Shown: positions 32,822 through 45,909 of the stretch, piece by piece | Position numbering within the stretch: the stretch's first letter is position 1 | How the letters are laid out: each line of letters starts with the position of its first letter | Source: Rhynchonema sp. JSB1_4 | Taxonomy: Eukaryota > Nematoda > Chromadorea > Monhysterida > Xyalidae | Direction: 5' to 3' | DNA: 64,000 nucleotides | Assembly: GCA_030248065.1 (NCBI GenBank) | Contig: JASAMV010007856.1 | Location: forward strand, 1-64,000 | Notes under the pieces: generated by a model | Told to the model about the DNA's origin: nothing | The model's input: only the letters and a program-made list of their open reading frames with translations | The model's database searches: none | Program-made: the position numbers and the translations under genes

Positions 32822-35800
32822 TCAAAGCTCCTGCGACTCTTGACTCGTGAATGTGTCATTAGCTGCTTCATTTCCATTTTCCGTCGAATCAACTGCAACA
32901 GCGGCGGGACTGTCATTGGATTTCGGTTCTGAAAATTCAGAGCAGTGGTGTCGTTACGGGGGTTGGGGGGTTACCCCCCTGGTATGGGGTATGGGAAATC
33001 GGCCGGGGGTATGCGGTATGGGAAATTTTTCACTTTTGGAACGAGCACCCCTAAGAAATGACTTTTTGACCCCGAGAAGTACCAAAATTGACCATTTTTG
33101 GCCTAAAAATGTGAAAAATCGCTTGCCGCCGCAGGAAAACCGTTTTAGGCACTTTAGACCACTTTTTGGTACTTTTTGAAGATTTTTGGGGTCATTTTTT
33201 CAGAAAACCCCCCTCGGGTATGGGAAATTTTTGAATTTTTGGAGAAACCCCCCTGGTATGGGAAATTTTTGATTGTTGGGGGTATGTATGGGAAATTACC
33301 CGAAAATTGGGCTGGGTATGGGAAAATTTCGATTTCTGAACGACACCACTGATTCAGAGCGATGTAAAACTTGGTGGTTGTGATTGATCCTATTGAGCAA
33401 AAACACAAATGTACCGAGTTGCGATTAACATGCAAATAACGCGGCTATCCGTTAATGACAAACCTGGTTCAGGTGTCTCTTGGCTGCCAACTTCTTCTTG
33501 TGGCTGATCTCAAAGAGAAAAAAGGACATATTGTGATGATTAACAACGCGAAAAAGAGAAAAAACAAGAGAAAATCGCCAACCTTGTTCGATTTGAGCCG
33601 ACGGTTCCTCTTCAGGTTGCACTGGGTCCTCATTCCTCTGGGACACCGGCGCTGAAAAAGTTGATCAGAGAAAGTTTCAAAACACCCACGTATTTTGAAC
33701 TGATAGCGCCATTGAGAGCACACGTCTAAATTAAATAAAAAATGGCAATCAACGTTTAGGGCGCACGGCTAGATCCGGAATCCCGAACCCGGAAATAATT
33801 TGCATGCAAAAATAAAACGCAAAAATTCACACGCAAAAATAATGCGTTTTCCGGAATTAAACGAAAAAATTTACACGCAAAAATAATGCGTTTCCGGGCG
33901 GAAATATTTCCGGATTCAGGATTTAATTTAAGCCCGCCCTTACCGTTCATCACCGTCTGCTCCTGCACGACGGGCAATGGCACGGGATCTGTTTCTGAAA
34001 AAAAATATTGCATAAACAACATCTGAAACATCTGCGAACCCAGGAGACAAAACGGTCAATATTCGCTGCTGTTACACCAGTGATGCAGTTGGTCCGAGTG
34101 GTAGACATGAATGTACCTGGGCCAGGTTCGTCAATTTTGTGATTGGTCCAGAGGTTAAAACGAGGTGCATAAAACGGGTGAAAATTATGCTAAAATAGAC
34201 GTTTTAAAAGGGGTAAGTGTCAGTATGTTACCACAAATACGAGAAAATTTTGGACCATAGGACGGCCTTGCTTGGCACTAAGATCAACACTTTTCGGATG
34301 ATGTTCAGACATGGCAGACAGATAGCTGGGTTCCTATGTTGATTGGTTTATTGCTCTCAATGACGCATAAAACCATGCACGTAAATTAGTGATAGAAGCA
34401 CAGTTACAAGACCGGGTGGGACAATTACGGAAGTAAAAATAGTTACAACACTGGTTATAACAATGCTCGTTCCTACGTTGGTTGGTTTTTACAGCAAGAA
34501 AGTAGAGACATGTAAAAACGTTTGAGGATTACGGGTTTAGGGTATAAGTATGTTTTCCGCAACAGACATGGGCCCAACTAACCCAGGATTGGCCCAACCC
34601 AGGATTGACCCGCCAACTGCATCCCTGACTTCCACTACTCAACATACACAAAACGGGCAACTACAACTATCGGCTGCTGGCCTGCACCTTCATTTTGTAC
34701 ATCCAGCAATTGCACCACGGTCGATACCGTATCCCTCAGCAGTTGTTCAGCGATCGTGAACCGACTCGTGGCACTGTCCAGTGAGAAGGTTGGCGCATCA
34801 GACATTGTCGTGGCCGGGACTGCATCGGTGTTGGTGGACGATTGGGGCTGCAGCAATCGGGATACAGTTGAACAGTCACACAACGAATCCCTCCAGATAG
34901 TGAACGACCAATCAGTTTCCACGAATTTATGTTGTGCTCCTATACGTATATGTATGGTGCTCTACATAGTGAATATTCCGTAGAGTGAACAAAATAGTGG
35001 GGTCCCGTTACGTTCCCCATTTGGAGGCTTCACCGCAATTCTAATTGGACGCATGCATTCTGGGAGCTCGCGAATCTGAACATTCTTTTGGAGCCCGGCA
35101 AAGTCAGGCTTCGTTTTGAGAATACATGACCTGTCACAATTCGATGATCTGATCCCGTCTTGATCCCGTGACTTCTTCGTTACAGTTGAATCTCCAAATA
35201 GTTGATCGGGGGGCACCCGCAACTTTGTTGACAATACAGAACATTAACCGCAAGCGGCAGTAATTGGTTAACGATGGATTGAGGACCAAAAAATCGTTCA
35301 CCAGATCGAGGAGGATTGTAGGATTCATCCGATAGTCGACTGCATCGAGAATACATTGATATTTGACTGCGGTGCTACACCATCCGACAGCGAAAACCGA
35401 AAAATGTTGTTCTGATCAAGTTTATGCTTATCAAAAAGTGGCTTTAGCAAAATTGGAAACATTGAAAGAACCAATCATTAACTTTGATACCGTCCCATAC
35501 CTGTTCATCATCGGCAGTACCCGACAACAACACCCTATTCACAGCATGCATCCATCGCGGCTCGTACACCCCGTCGGCGTTACATAGCATCGGTGAAACA
35601 TCATCCAACCAAGGACACCACGACTCGTGTTGAGCGTGCGCGTCAAAGGTGCGTGAGGACTGCAACAATTACTGGATGAACTCGGGTTAATGGTGTCCAG
35701 AAAAGGTTGCCTTCACAGGCTTCGAATCGCCTTCAGTCCAAAAGCGAAAAAATAACAAAAGAAACAACAAACGGACCGTATTCGCTCCATCGATCCTCAT

Positions 35801-36857
35801 TCGCTTCGTCGATTCACCGCCATCGCTGCCGTTCTCCGCACCAAACAACCAAAGTGGCACCGTGCGATTGCAGTAGACGCAATGCAATGCGTTGGACATG
35901 TCGCTGCAAACAAAACAATGAATAGATGATGGATTGTGTTGGCCCGAAAAATTTACTTTCTAGGCTTAGGCTCTGGAACAAGGCAACGCGAAGGTGATTT
36001 CTGATTCTGATTGGACTGTATTTTGTGCGGCATTTCTTTGAAAATCGCCAATTCTAAGTGAGCACCAGATGAAAACGATTTATGAATACTCAAACAAACA
36101 CCGGAAAAAATCACTTGTGAGATTTGCTCCCCCCCATTGGCGGAAAGCTGGATCCGCTACAGTCGCATACCTTTTCGTATCCCATCCCAGCGCACCAATT
36201 GTCATCAATGTCTGTGAAACATCATCTCCAATATCAAGCAGCGTTCGTAGTTTCGCCAGTTTCGCTCCCAGATCAGGCACGTCCTGAGTCGTTAAAATGA
36301 TATACTGTTGCTCTTAAACATGTATTTATGGTGGTTTTCCTTGTAGTGTAACGGACTGTAATAATATTTATTTGGAGGCCGGTTGGCTCAAAATCTCTCT
36401 TGGTGCTTACACGTTCTCACTAGATCTTCCAAAGTAGTCACTGCATACGCAGGTTGAAGTGCAACGTTGGACAGCAGCCTGAATCGTCCCTGTCTTTTTT
36501 GGAGGGGGATAGTGTACCCCGCGGGGGGGTGAGACCCAAATTCAGAAAAAAGTCACATTTTGAGGTAGAAAATTTGAAACCCCGCTCGCCCCAGCATACA
36601 ATATGTTCGGTGCGTGGCTCAAGCTTCACAGTTGTCGCATTCCCTGGTTCCAAAATTGTTTCAGCGTGCCGAAAAAAATCGGTGAAATCGGCCAGCAAGT
36701 AAATGGTTTCAAAAAAATAATAAACCACCGACTAGTTCAGTGCCATTTTCGATGATGTTAACTTGCGACAGGTCCAACGCCACCAAATGATGCAGTCTGG
36801 TCATCAGAGACGACTTTATAACGACGGCGTCAGCAGTGTTCGGTTCGACTGAATGGT
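32822..36857 (-). CDS. ZC3HC1: ZC3HC1/NIPA (Rsm1-like) zinc-finger protein, 3' ten exons
   Basis: Minus-strand exons: 36729-36857, 36600-36643, 36171-36283, 35777-35903, 35501-35659, 34688-34847, 33944-33994, 33583-33651, 33464-33508 and 32822-32928 (TGA). Every junction agrees in phase, giving 333 codons before the stop. Family landmarks in order: a helical HHLVALDLS segment, TIGALGWDT (animal GW motif), SNALHCVYCNRTVPLWLF (second C3HC zinc motif), and SRTFDAHAQHESWCPWLDD, matching the family's 'F....QH..WCPW' signature, then EPRWMHAVNRVLL. The tail (about 33464-33994) is an acidic Q/E/P-rich extension absent from the human protein. ZC3HC1 sits at the nuclear basket and was described as an F-box-like SCF subunit. 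The first zinc-finger exons are not visible upstream, where a MITE and the glycosyltransferase gene lie. A hAT element sits 14 bp upstream of the last exon's acceptor. Confidence 0.75.
32943..33351. mobile_element. non-autonomous hAT-like element (CAGTGGTGTCGTT family)
   Basis: CAGTGGTGTCGTT is inverted at the right end (AACGACACCACTG). The exact 8-bp duplication ATTCAGAG lies at 32935-32942 and 33352-33359. Its interior is an array of (G)GGTATGGGAAATTTTT motifs. It lies in the last intron of the ZC3HC1-like gene, immediately upstream of the acceptor region. Confidence 0.93.
34078..34300. mobile_element. diverged hAT-like element (CAGTGATGTAGTTGG family)
   Basis: It starts CAGTGATGCAGTTGGTCCGA. 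The interior keeps TTGGTCCAGAGGT and GAAAATTATGCTAAAATA in the order found in the copies at 48119 and 63490. The right terminus is not recognisable. It lies in an intron of the ZC3HC1-like gene. Confidence 0.55.
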
Positions 36858-37346
36858 CTGAAAATATTGAGATCAGCTTCACCATCACTTGTTGGTTGTG
36901 TTGGTTTTGTGCTTGTTTATCGTACGTGACGTCACACGTTAAGGTACTACAGTAATACACGCCCATTTGAGATTTTGGGCAAAACATGAGTAATTTCGCG
37001 GGAACGTTGAACTTGTGATTTCTGTACCGGGATAAAGAAGCGTTCTTTTTTCGGTGAAAAAACGTTTTTTAAAGAAAACATTTTTTCAATATGTTTCCAT
37101 TGCCTGAGGGAAAATAAACATGGAAATTTTAGGTCAAAATGTGAGCTGTTTCTCGAAGAGTTCCCCCAGACACGCGCGTTTTGAATTCGCTTGAATTTTT
37201 TTTAAATTTTATTCTAACGTAATGCTGGTGTATTTTCAAACACGCCAGCTTTTTAAATCAACTTGCTTATCGCGCACTGTCTCTGGCATGCAGCAATTGC
37301 GCCCGGCACTGTTTTCTTTATTTATGTATTTTATGTAATTTATGTA

Positions 37347-38118
37347 TAGTCCAGCCACGAAATCATGAGACGACTTATTTTGAAGTTGACTTGAACGGAT
37401 CAAATAATGTTCCGGTTCTACGTATTTCGGAAACGAAAGAAAGAGAAATGCATGTATTTTTTGAAAACACGCTCTCCACCTCGGTGCGTAAATTCCCTTT
37501 TGACTCCCAAAACATTTGTATGTTGAACGATCTTGCTGTTCGCGTAAGCACGCAACAAATTGAGGTCAGTCAGCTGGCACTTGTCATCATGTCTCTCGGC
37601 CCAATCTCTTTCTTTTGTTTGCGAAAACCCGTGTAAGGGCGCGGCCAGGTAGATGCGGGGCGGGGGGAAAAAAAACCACCCCCCCCCCCCCCCCCCCCCC
37701 TGCTTTCATTGATATGTCTGTCCGCGTCCGCATCTACCTGGCCGCACTTGCGGACTGCGGACTCGACAATCGAAACATTTCTTGTTGTGTTTGCTAGTAA
37801 GCTATACTACAGGTTGTAAATTGCGAATTCAACACCCGTGCATAATACTTGTTGTCTTCTTTGCTGCCAAACACCATTAATATTCAACTACAATAATCAA
37901 TTCCAACACACGCGCAACACACCCACATACACACACAAACACAAAAAACACACCATAAATTCAATAACAACACCCACACCATATCACCACCATACCAACA
38001 CACAAAAAAAAATCCCCCACCCCCCACAATTCCCCCCCCCCCCCCCTAACCGGTGCATTTTTTGAATCTGGCCAAGCAAGCTTTAAAATCAGTCGTCTCA
38101 TGAGCACGTGCTGGACTA
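37347..38118. mobile_element. MITE, TAGTCCAGCCACGA family, enlarged by nested insertions
   Basis: Ends TAGTCCAGCCACGAAATCAT and ATGAGCACGTGCTGGACTA are inverted and TA-flanked. Its interior is interrupted at 37637 by a segment bounded by inverted GCGGCCAGGTAGATGCGG (37640) and CCGCATCTACCTGGCCGC (37728-37745), with a poly-C run between. That is followed by CA/CACAAAC-rich low-complexity sequence to 38040. The MITE ends 35 bp beyond the stop codon of the glycosyltransferase gene. Confidence 0.8.
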
Positions 38119-38152
38119 TATTTCTTACGAGCACGTGCATAATGTTACAAAA

Positions 38153-39487
38153 TTACAAATATAGGCCATGCGTTTTTCGAAGTGTAGTGGCGTATCGGTT
38201 GAATACCGCCCACTGCGACTTGAGCGCCCCGGGGCTGTATGGCAAATGGACAAAACAGCAGTGCACATTTCGGCAGCTCGAAAAACCATTATGACCGGTG
38301 TACACAAAGCAAGGCGTCGCATGAATGGGTACTTTCTGCAACAATGCCAATGTTCCAGAAAACAGCATGTCTTCAATCATGATCTTCAACTGTTGGTTCG
38401 ACGACGTTTTCCCCAATTTCAGCGCAGTTGCTGCCGACTTCGGTTCATAGATTATGGCGTATCCATGGCACCAGAAAGAGTCGCGAATCTGCTTGTCAAA
38501 ATATGATGTGACCCGCATGACACTGAAAATGTTAAATCGATAAATTTTCGGAATGTTCCCTCAAGAAAATGGGGAATTGTGAACCAACTCGGCGACCACC
38601 TTGCGGTGGTACAGCGTCTGCCACGGTTCAAGCACTGTCCGCATGACATCGTGGAACATACACTGCCCATAAATTCCATGATAATTGTCGAAATCGTATA
38701 TGGCATCCAGCATTTTGACGACAGAGTCGGGATACATGATCGTTTCCACGTTGGCCGTTACTAAATACACTTTTCCGGCGATTTCCTTTGAATAATCACG
38801 GAAGTGCTCAAAGCAACTCAATGTCTTCGCGCTGATGTCCTCCCATGAGTCGACCATTCCAGTTGCGATCACCATATCCTCGTGGACCCCCGCCTCGTTC
38901 AATATGGACTCCGAGTCCGCCCAAGTTCTCGTCCAGCCCACGACAAAGAATACATGAAAGCCACGCTGTTTAGCCAGCGTCATCCAAGTGCTCCTGATTG
39001 CCTGTCGAAAGTTGTAGTCGTGCGGATCGGCTCTGATGTAAATCACGCATCCGAATGGTCGATTTAGTAGCTTTGGATGTTCCGTAGATTTCCTGAAATT
39101 TTTTTAAAACTTCGCCCTTTGCACATGTCGTATTGTATTCCGAGGCAGATGGTATGATTGGATTTCCGAAAATGGCACCTACTCTGCTGAGCCCCATTCC
39201 TTGTCATCTTTTTTCGTGACAAAGGTTATGAACAAACATTAATACATAAACAAATGTCATAAAGCCTAAAGCCAAAAATAACAACACCTTTGCGCCGTGG
39301 AAGTCATGTTCGTTAAGTACTGCGACTGTTGTACATGTTCATAAAGTAATTCGTTTTCAACCAAACTGTCCGAAGTATCAAGTTTCTCGAACCGCGGGCT
39401 TTGGAAGAAAACGTAAGCACCAAAGAACAGCCATATTGTTTCCACATCACGCCATTTCGGTCCTGTCGGTATCGTTGATAATCTCAT
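38153..39487 (-). CDS. GT31 (beta-1,3-galactosyltransferase-like) type II membrane protein without DxD motif
   Basis: Three exons on the minus strand, 39288-39487, 38589-39092 and 38153-38522, join in phase 2 and phase 2 to give 357 aa. The N-terminus has a hydrophobic segment after WRDVETI (WLFFGAYVFF), a short type II anchor for Golgi retention. GT31 landmarks follow: FGCVIYIRADPHDYNFRQAI and RSTW (family R..IR.TW), FVVGW, DSWEDISAKTL (family D.Y.NLT.KT), and in the last exon FWCHGYAIIYEP and IEDMLFSGTLA (family YCSG.GY and EDV..G). The family's metal-binding DxD position reads TANVETIMYPD, so no acidic triad remains. Either the enzyme is inactive or it uses another metal ligand. Family members transfer galactose or GlcNAc to glycans of glycoproteins or glycolipids; the substrate here cannot be told. 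Junction phases and intact frame argue against a pseudogene. Confidence 0.75.
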
Positions 39488-40430
39488 CGCACGTAAACGA
39501 TTGGTTTAAGTCGACGAAATAGCATCGAACGCCTCAGTTCCAGTTGTTAGGGTCATTAATTCATTTGAAATTAAGCCACCAGTTTCCGTGCCATTACACT
39601 ACCAACCTGGTCATCTTTGAATTAGAAAGTGAGACTCGTGGATCAATTTTGATTTTTTTCGATATGTTTTTTTGATATGATCTGATTTGAGCAACTTTGA
39701 TAATAGATGGCCAATCGGTTTCAGAAAGACCGCTGTAAGCAAGAAAAAAGGAGCAGAGTCCAAAACAGCACAACCTGAAAACGATCAGGCCTATGCCTAA
39801 GACAAAGTCCAAACACGGAACTATAAGCCGCAAGTGTGAGCCTGTGACTGTAGGCCCGAGTCTGATAGCAAAATAAGGAACAAAAAAGAGCTTTGCTCAT
39901 TGGCTCTGCGCTTTTTCGTTGCTCAAGGTGATCTTACTCAATTGCCCGGTCACCATTTCGATATGGGTAGCTAGTCAGGTCAGGTCTTGCGACCTTTCGC
40001 AGTAACACGGAAATTCTTTCGTGGTACAAATCGTGATAGTAGGACAGCATTCCTCAGAAAATTTGTGACACAACGAGTTCAGAAACCCCTTTGTGAGGCA
40101 AGATCTCGGCCGTGCTCACACATGGACATACTTTTGTGTGGCATTTGAAAACACACACGATACCGTTTCTTGTGCTAAAGCTTGGACTCCCTCAAGCGTT
40201 TTCGTTAAGGCAGAACCTGCCATGAGGCAGAACAGCTTACAAAATGCGTATGCGAACAAACGTCCTTCACCAAACATTGCTCATTCGTCAAACCACCTGA
40301 TCTCTCCGTCCACCAAATGTGGTAAGTTTCTAATTTCATTGCTTCACGCAATATTACGAACGCAGGAAAACTCCCGTTCGAAGTCGAAGCACGCAACAAG
40401 CTCAACAAGACACGCAGCTGACACACATAG

Positions 40431-40720
40431 GGCTCCAACAGATAGACCCGAAACCCGAAACACGAAATATAATTTTTTTCTATGTCCATGTTTCGGGTTT
40501 TGAAAAAAAAACCCGAAACCCGAAACACGAAGCATGATAATCGAAAATGTTTCGACTGACGGTATAAATTGTGCACGTCAGCTACAAGTGGCAAGACCGA
40601 AACATTTTCGATCATCATGCTTTGTGTTTCGGGTTTCGGGTTTTTTTCCAAAACCCGAAACCCGAAACATGGACATAGAAAAAAATTATGTTTCGGGTTT
40701 CGGGTCTATCTGGTGGAGCC
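40431..40720. mobile_element. 290-bp palindromic element built from ACCCGAA repeats
   Basis: GGCTCCAACAGATAGACCCG is inverted at the right end. The direct repeat CATAG flanks it (40426-40430 and 40721-40725). Both arms consist of ACCCGAAACCCGAAAC-type short repeats with poly-A spacers and fold back on themselves. Transposon class is uncertain from a 5-bp duplication. Confidence 0.8.
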
Positions 40721-41893
40721 CATAGCTTGTGCGACTGGAATATTCGAAGCGCGCACGAGCCAGCTGCGTGGCTTGTTGATTGTGTTGATTCGAACGGGAG
40801 TTTCCCTACGTCTGTAGAAATGCATGACGCAACGAAATTAGAAATATACTATATTAACACAAAAAACGAAACCAGCCATGATGTACATGTGCAACTACGA
40901 TCTCACCAAAAGGCTAAAACTAAAAAGGCCAAAACATTTTAATAAATTTCGATGCAATGGCACCTAAAAAGGAAATCCGGTACCTTGTGTTTTTCAGCTA
41001 AGGTGCTAGCGGAACCACCTAAAATTTTAGTTTTTTCAGTAGTTCAGGCGCTAATTAATACAGGTGCCTCAGCCCTTTTTTGGCATCTGTATGTTCGCTA
41101 TACATTGCTGAGATTAAAACATCCAGTGGAGTCGTCCATGAAAGCATTATGCCCTAATCTGTGCATCGTCGTGGATGTTCTACCAGAACTTCTGACATCG
41201 ACACATGGACAAAGAACACATGAGTCGGCATGCACTTTGCTCCGGTGGTCAGGTTTTTTTTCAAAATGACACTCTGGCCCAGTTTTGCCCCAAATCAACT
41301 GACTCATTTAGTGGCTCATTATTACCGTGGAAAAGAAAGAAAGCAAAAAAATTCTATTTCCAAGTTTTCCTCTTCCTTTTTCCAACACAAAAAAAAAAAA
41401 AAATTAAACCCACCGCCTGATTGGATCAGAAAATGTTTTTGTCACATGTCAAACATGACTGCTGGCGCATTTTCATTTCCATTTTCCATTTTCCAATATT
41501 CCCTATTCAACAAAAAAAAAAAAAAACAAATAGTTATTTTTCCTCCCCCACAGCGCCCCCCCCACACCACCCACCCGTTTAATTTTCACCTCAAAAATGA
41601 TCTTTTCCTGAACTTGGGCCTCCCCCTTCCCTTCTCGGGCGTAAGGTCTCACCTCCGAAAAAAGTGGCAGTCCTCTATCTCCCTCTCCGGAACTACACTA
41701 TGATTTTCCCAGCGTGAAAGTTTCCCACAGCTCACAATATTTACGATGGACAAAATCACAGAAACAACAAGATCACCATATATGCGCCCCATTTTGCACC
41801 ACGGACCAAGCCCGACCCCGAGTCCCGGACTCTGCATGCCGGCCATGAATAAGTAAACTGTCTTCGGTGTCTCTACCCCTTAATACACTGCAT

Positions 41894-42320
41894 CAGTGGT
41901 GTCGTTGGGGGGAGGGGGGTTACCCACCTAGTATCCGGTATCTTGATTTTTTCACCCAGGGGTATCCGGTATCCTGACTTTTTGTCCAGGGGTATCCTAC
42001 CCTAAAATTCTAAAAAATTTTCCGAAAACCGTAAAAATCGCCCATTTTTATCTCCAAAATGTTTAAAATCGCTTGCTAGCGCAAGCATAACCCCAAAAAT
42101 GACCATTTTTTGCGCTTCCAACACCAACTTTGCACAATTTTCGTCTAAAAAATTAACCTTTTTTGAACAACCCCGTGGGTATCCGAGATTTTTTATTTTA
42201 TGGGGTGGCAACCCTCCCCCATAGTATCCGAGATTTTTCATTTTGGGTATCCGGTATCCGAGAATTTTGGATTTTGGGTATCCGGTATCCTGACTTTTTG
42301 ATTTCCCAACGACACCACTG
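41894..42320. mobile_element. non-autonomous hAT-like element (CAGTGGTGTCGTT family)
   Basis: CAGTGGTGTCGTTGGG is inverted at the right end. The exact 8-bp duplication CACTGCAT lies at 41886-41893 and 42321-42328. Its interior repeats GGTATCCGGTATC motifs, where the copy at 32943 has GGTATGGGAAA, so the two differ mainly in their internal short repeats. Confidence 0.93.
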
Positions 42321-42328
42321 CACTGCAT

Positions 42329-44457
42329 ACGTAAATATGTTTACTTCGATGCTCCAAGTGAACATATTTTAAAAAAAATTGACAAAATGCTGCGGATGCG
42401 GACATAATAATTGTGTTGCTGATGGTGTACAAGGATATTACTCATGCATTTTGGCAGTGATACGGTATTACGATTCATCTCTGCGGCTCGTAACTTCCAT
42501 GCTTACCGCAAAAACAAAATGATGACGATGACAAACACGCATCAAAATTGAGATTAGCAAAATTTGGTCGTTGTGCAGGCCAAGAGGCAGTCGTCGGTCC
42601 CAAACATCCATCGGTCGGTCTTTTACTGCTAAAAATTGAAATCTGGCACCTAGAATTTTTCTGTTTTGGTGCTCGTGGCACCCAAAACATTTCCACTTGC
42701 ATTGGTCCCAGCCAGAACGACTTTTGGCGCCCAAAAATTGGACATTTAGGTGTCCTGGCACATGGGTCTCAAGTTAAATAAAAAACAGTGGTCCCAAACA
42801 CAGACAGTCGTTGGGAACATGCGTGAAAAGACATACCGTAGAAAGCCAGATAATCATTATTTTAGAAAACTTCAGGGAAAACGTTTCTTTTCGTGCCTCA
42901 TGAACGTTCAATACAATGCGCTTCACAACACTAGAATATGAGTTTCACCAGCATGTGTGCAGGGTACACAGTGCCCGTATAAAGTGATCGTTTTAGTTTT
43001 GTGCTCGATAAAGTGTCAATCAATCAATAATAACAAAAGAAAATATGAAGAGAGTAGACAGAAGATCCATCCCCACCTGGCTCGTCTGTCGACACCCAAG
43101 CACAAGTGGACGCGTGTGCACTGGTCAGCTTCGCATGTAATGCTCGTACAGCATCGTTGTCTACAAATAAAAGGGCACACGATTTTTGGTCAGATCGGAT
43201 AATCTACACGTATACTGGAAGGCATGTGAAACATCGGCTGACTAGCATCGTCGCCTGATATTAGTCAGCACAGTTGAGTTTAGGATGTTGCGTTTGCTTG
43301 GTGACGCAGGCCGACGAGAACAATCTTATATTTGAAAAGTACAGAGAGTACAAACGGACGTTGTCGTCGGTGTTCTTTAAAAAATACAAAAAAAAACACT
43401 CAAGCGAAAAATCCAGGGTGAAACACCAGCTGTAGTGGTGGTTCCCCCTAAGGATGGGATGGGGGAAGGGTAGGTATCTGACATGGCAACCATCAATTTA
43501 TGATTTTCAAAGGCACAAATGAGTGTTTTTCGAGCTCAAAACCCCATTAATGGCACGGTCCGCGCGTACACCTCCAGATAACAGCTATTTTGAGCAAATT
43601 TTCGGCCAAAATGCAAAAAAGTACCACTTTTTCGGCCAATTTTGCAGTACAATGCATGCAAAAAAACACCCCCTTTCAGACCACAGGGGTATCTTGCAAC
43701 TTTCTGGAGGCTGGGCAGGGGGGCACCTTGCAACCATCTGGATCCATCCCTTTAAGACTACCTTGCAACCACTTGCCTGCCACTAGATTGTCGCAGATGT
43801 CTCAGCCATACAGTAAAAACCGATAATAACTAACACGCATCAATATCATAGGGTGGCGGCAGGCGTCCGCTGACGTAATTCAAACAATCCACACATTGCA
43901 ATAGATCACGCTCAACGCACATCCATCCGCGACGCGCACAGGTCAACGCCGAAGGGGAGGAACGCGACCAGGTCAGTTGCTGCAGAATAGTCTTGTGGGT
44001 TTATAAAATTCCAAAAATAGGAAATCTGTATAAAGAATTCCGCATTCCTATTCAGAATCGCCCTTAGCTTCATCTTCGATTTCATCAGGCCCACCCTAAC
44101 TGACAAGGCGAAATCACCACCGTTTTTATGTATTTATAGTTCAATTTGAAGATTATCGATCAACAACTTGTTTAGATCAGTGTAACTTCCCAGTGAGACT
44201 AAAAACGTTTGAAACTTTCGAATAGAATGACTATTCCATGACAGGCAAAAACGAAAATGGTACTTTCCACGAATCACCGATTTCTCACTCACAAAACATT
44301 CGCGAAAGAACTTCAAATAAAAAAACAAGACAGCCAAGCTAACCCCGAAAGACTGAAAGCGCTGTGCAAACGTGTAGTCGCTGGAGCCCTCGAGCAGAAA
44401 TGACCTGAAAGTCGAAGGGAAATCCATTTGATCGGAAAATGCCAAAAAAATCGCTTT
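42329..44457 (-). other. mostly unassigned; two possible terminal exons near 43924-44425
   Basis: A minus-strand piece near 44340-44401 (FLLEGSSDYTFAQRFQSFG, acceptor GACTTTCAG) and another near 43915-43983 (TDLVAFLPFGVDLCASRMDVR and TGA, acceptor TTCTGCAG) look like short exons. Neither family nor phase linkage can be shown. The remainder of the stretch holds no gene I can support. Confidence 0.2.
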
Positions 44458-44757
44458 GGGTGATAATATTTTCGAAACGGTGTAAAGGTGAGTTGGGTGT
44501 AAAGGTCGGTGTAAGCTCAATCGAAAGCTCGGTCAACTTTGGTCGTCACTGAGTGGTCAACTTTTCGTCCTGAGTGGCACTTTGGTCGTCAACTAAGTGG
44601 TCAACTTTGGTCGTCAACTGAAGTGGTCAACTTGTAAACATGAAACATTGCCTGCTGTTAACGTGGAATGTTTCATGTTTACACCGAGCTGACACCGACC
44701 GAGCTTTGGTCAACCGAGCTTACAAACCGACCTTTACACCCAACTGAAGGGCAGCTT
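44458..44757. mobile_element. rearranged foldback MITE (GGGTGATATTTTCGAA family)
   Basis: The left end GGGTGATAATATTTTCGAAA and arm match 5807-6032 and 28986-29212. The centre contains several added copies of AGTGGTCAACTTTGGTCGTC, and the right arm ends at CACCCAACTGA without the terminal GTTTCGAAAA. Confidence 0.7.
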
Positions 44758-45198
44758 TCACACCTAAGTGGTCAACTTTTCGTTGAAAATGCCACCCTTT
44801 GTTTGGTCGTGCTGTCATGAACGCGTTTTATCGGCCAATTGTTTGATCGTCAACTGAAGCGGCGCGAGTGGGCGCGAGAAATATACATTTGTACTACACA
44901 ACTAAAACACGAAGACGTATGTATGTACAGTATGTGTGTTTGTGCCCCCCTCCCTCGGAAGGGCGGACGGGTCAATTTTCACGGGTAGCTTTGGGTATGC
45001 TGACGGGTCTTCGGGGGGGGGGGGGGGGGCACGGCACGGGCGCGGCGCTGTAGCCGGGCCGTAGGCACGGGTCCCGACTAGTTTGTGTAACAGAATATAA
45101 CAGAAACAGCGACGAGAGTTGACTTGAATGTAAGCCAATTTTGTCCACAAACCGTTGATTGTCAAGCGAGCGACTGTTGCACACAGCTGCCCCACGCT

Positions 45199-45909
45199 CA
45201 GGGTTGGATTTAAAAAAAAATTTATTATCGAACTTTTTTTTAACTTTTTTAAATTTTGAAAAAATTTTTTTAAGATTTACTTTTTTTATTCCGGACCAGA
45301 AAAATTTCGGTCCTCAATGTAAAAAATTGTCGAAATTTTTTGTAAGTATATTTGATTGTATTGGAGAATATAGGAATAGTCGACACCGACCAGTTGTGTT
45401 CACAAACGGGCAGTAGCGCGGTGATATTTTTACGATGAGCCAGATAACGTGACAATTCGCGTTGGGGACAGCCTGTATGTAGATTACAGTATGAATAGTG
45501 AAGGCGTGTCACGGGAAAGGTAAGCGCATTTTTTTTAGCAAAGTTACATGAAAACAGCTACATGACCCGCGCTTTTGGAACGATAATTTTAGATTTCAAG
45601 CAGATTTGACTTGTGGAATAACTGAATGCGCACATAATGACGGCTGTTTAGGTAGTTTAACAGAGCCACGGACTGTCTAACGTTGTAATGACATTGTACC
45701 GATGCGAAATACAAGCGCCGCAGGCGATTTTTTGCGAAAAACAGGCAGAAACATGCATAAAAACATGCATTTCACAGAAAAAAGGGGGAAAATAATAAAA
45801 AAAAGTTGTGAAGTAATAAAAAAAGTGAACTTACTTTTCTAATTTTAAAAACCGAAAAAGTGGCGAACTTTTTTTTAAAAAAATTTTTTTACTTTTTAAC
45901 CCAACCCTG
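45199..45909. mobile_element. non-autonomous hAT-like element (CAGGGTTGG family)
   Basis: CAGGGTTGGATTTAAA and TTTTTAACCCAACCCTG bound it; flanks CCCACGCT and CCCACGCA match at 7 of 8. It aligns in reverse with 7684-8127 apart from about 270 bp of extra sequence near 45420-45690. Confidence 0.85.

Noticed and set aside
37660..38050. Poly-C, poly-A and CA-rich stretches as biological signals
   Set aside because: Long homopolymers here and at 45012, 55265-55340 and 63895-63925 may be partly assembly or sequencing artefacts, and no function can be read from them.
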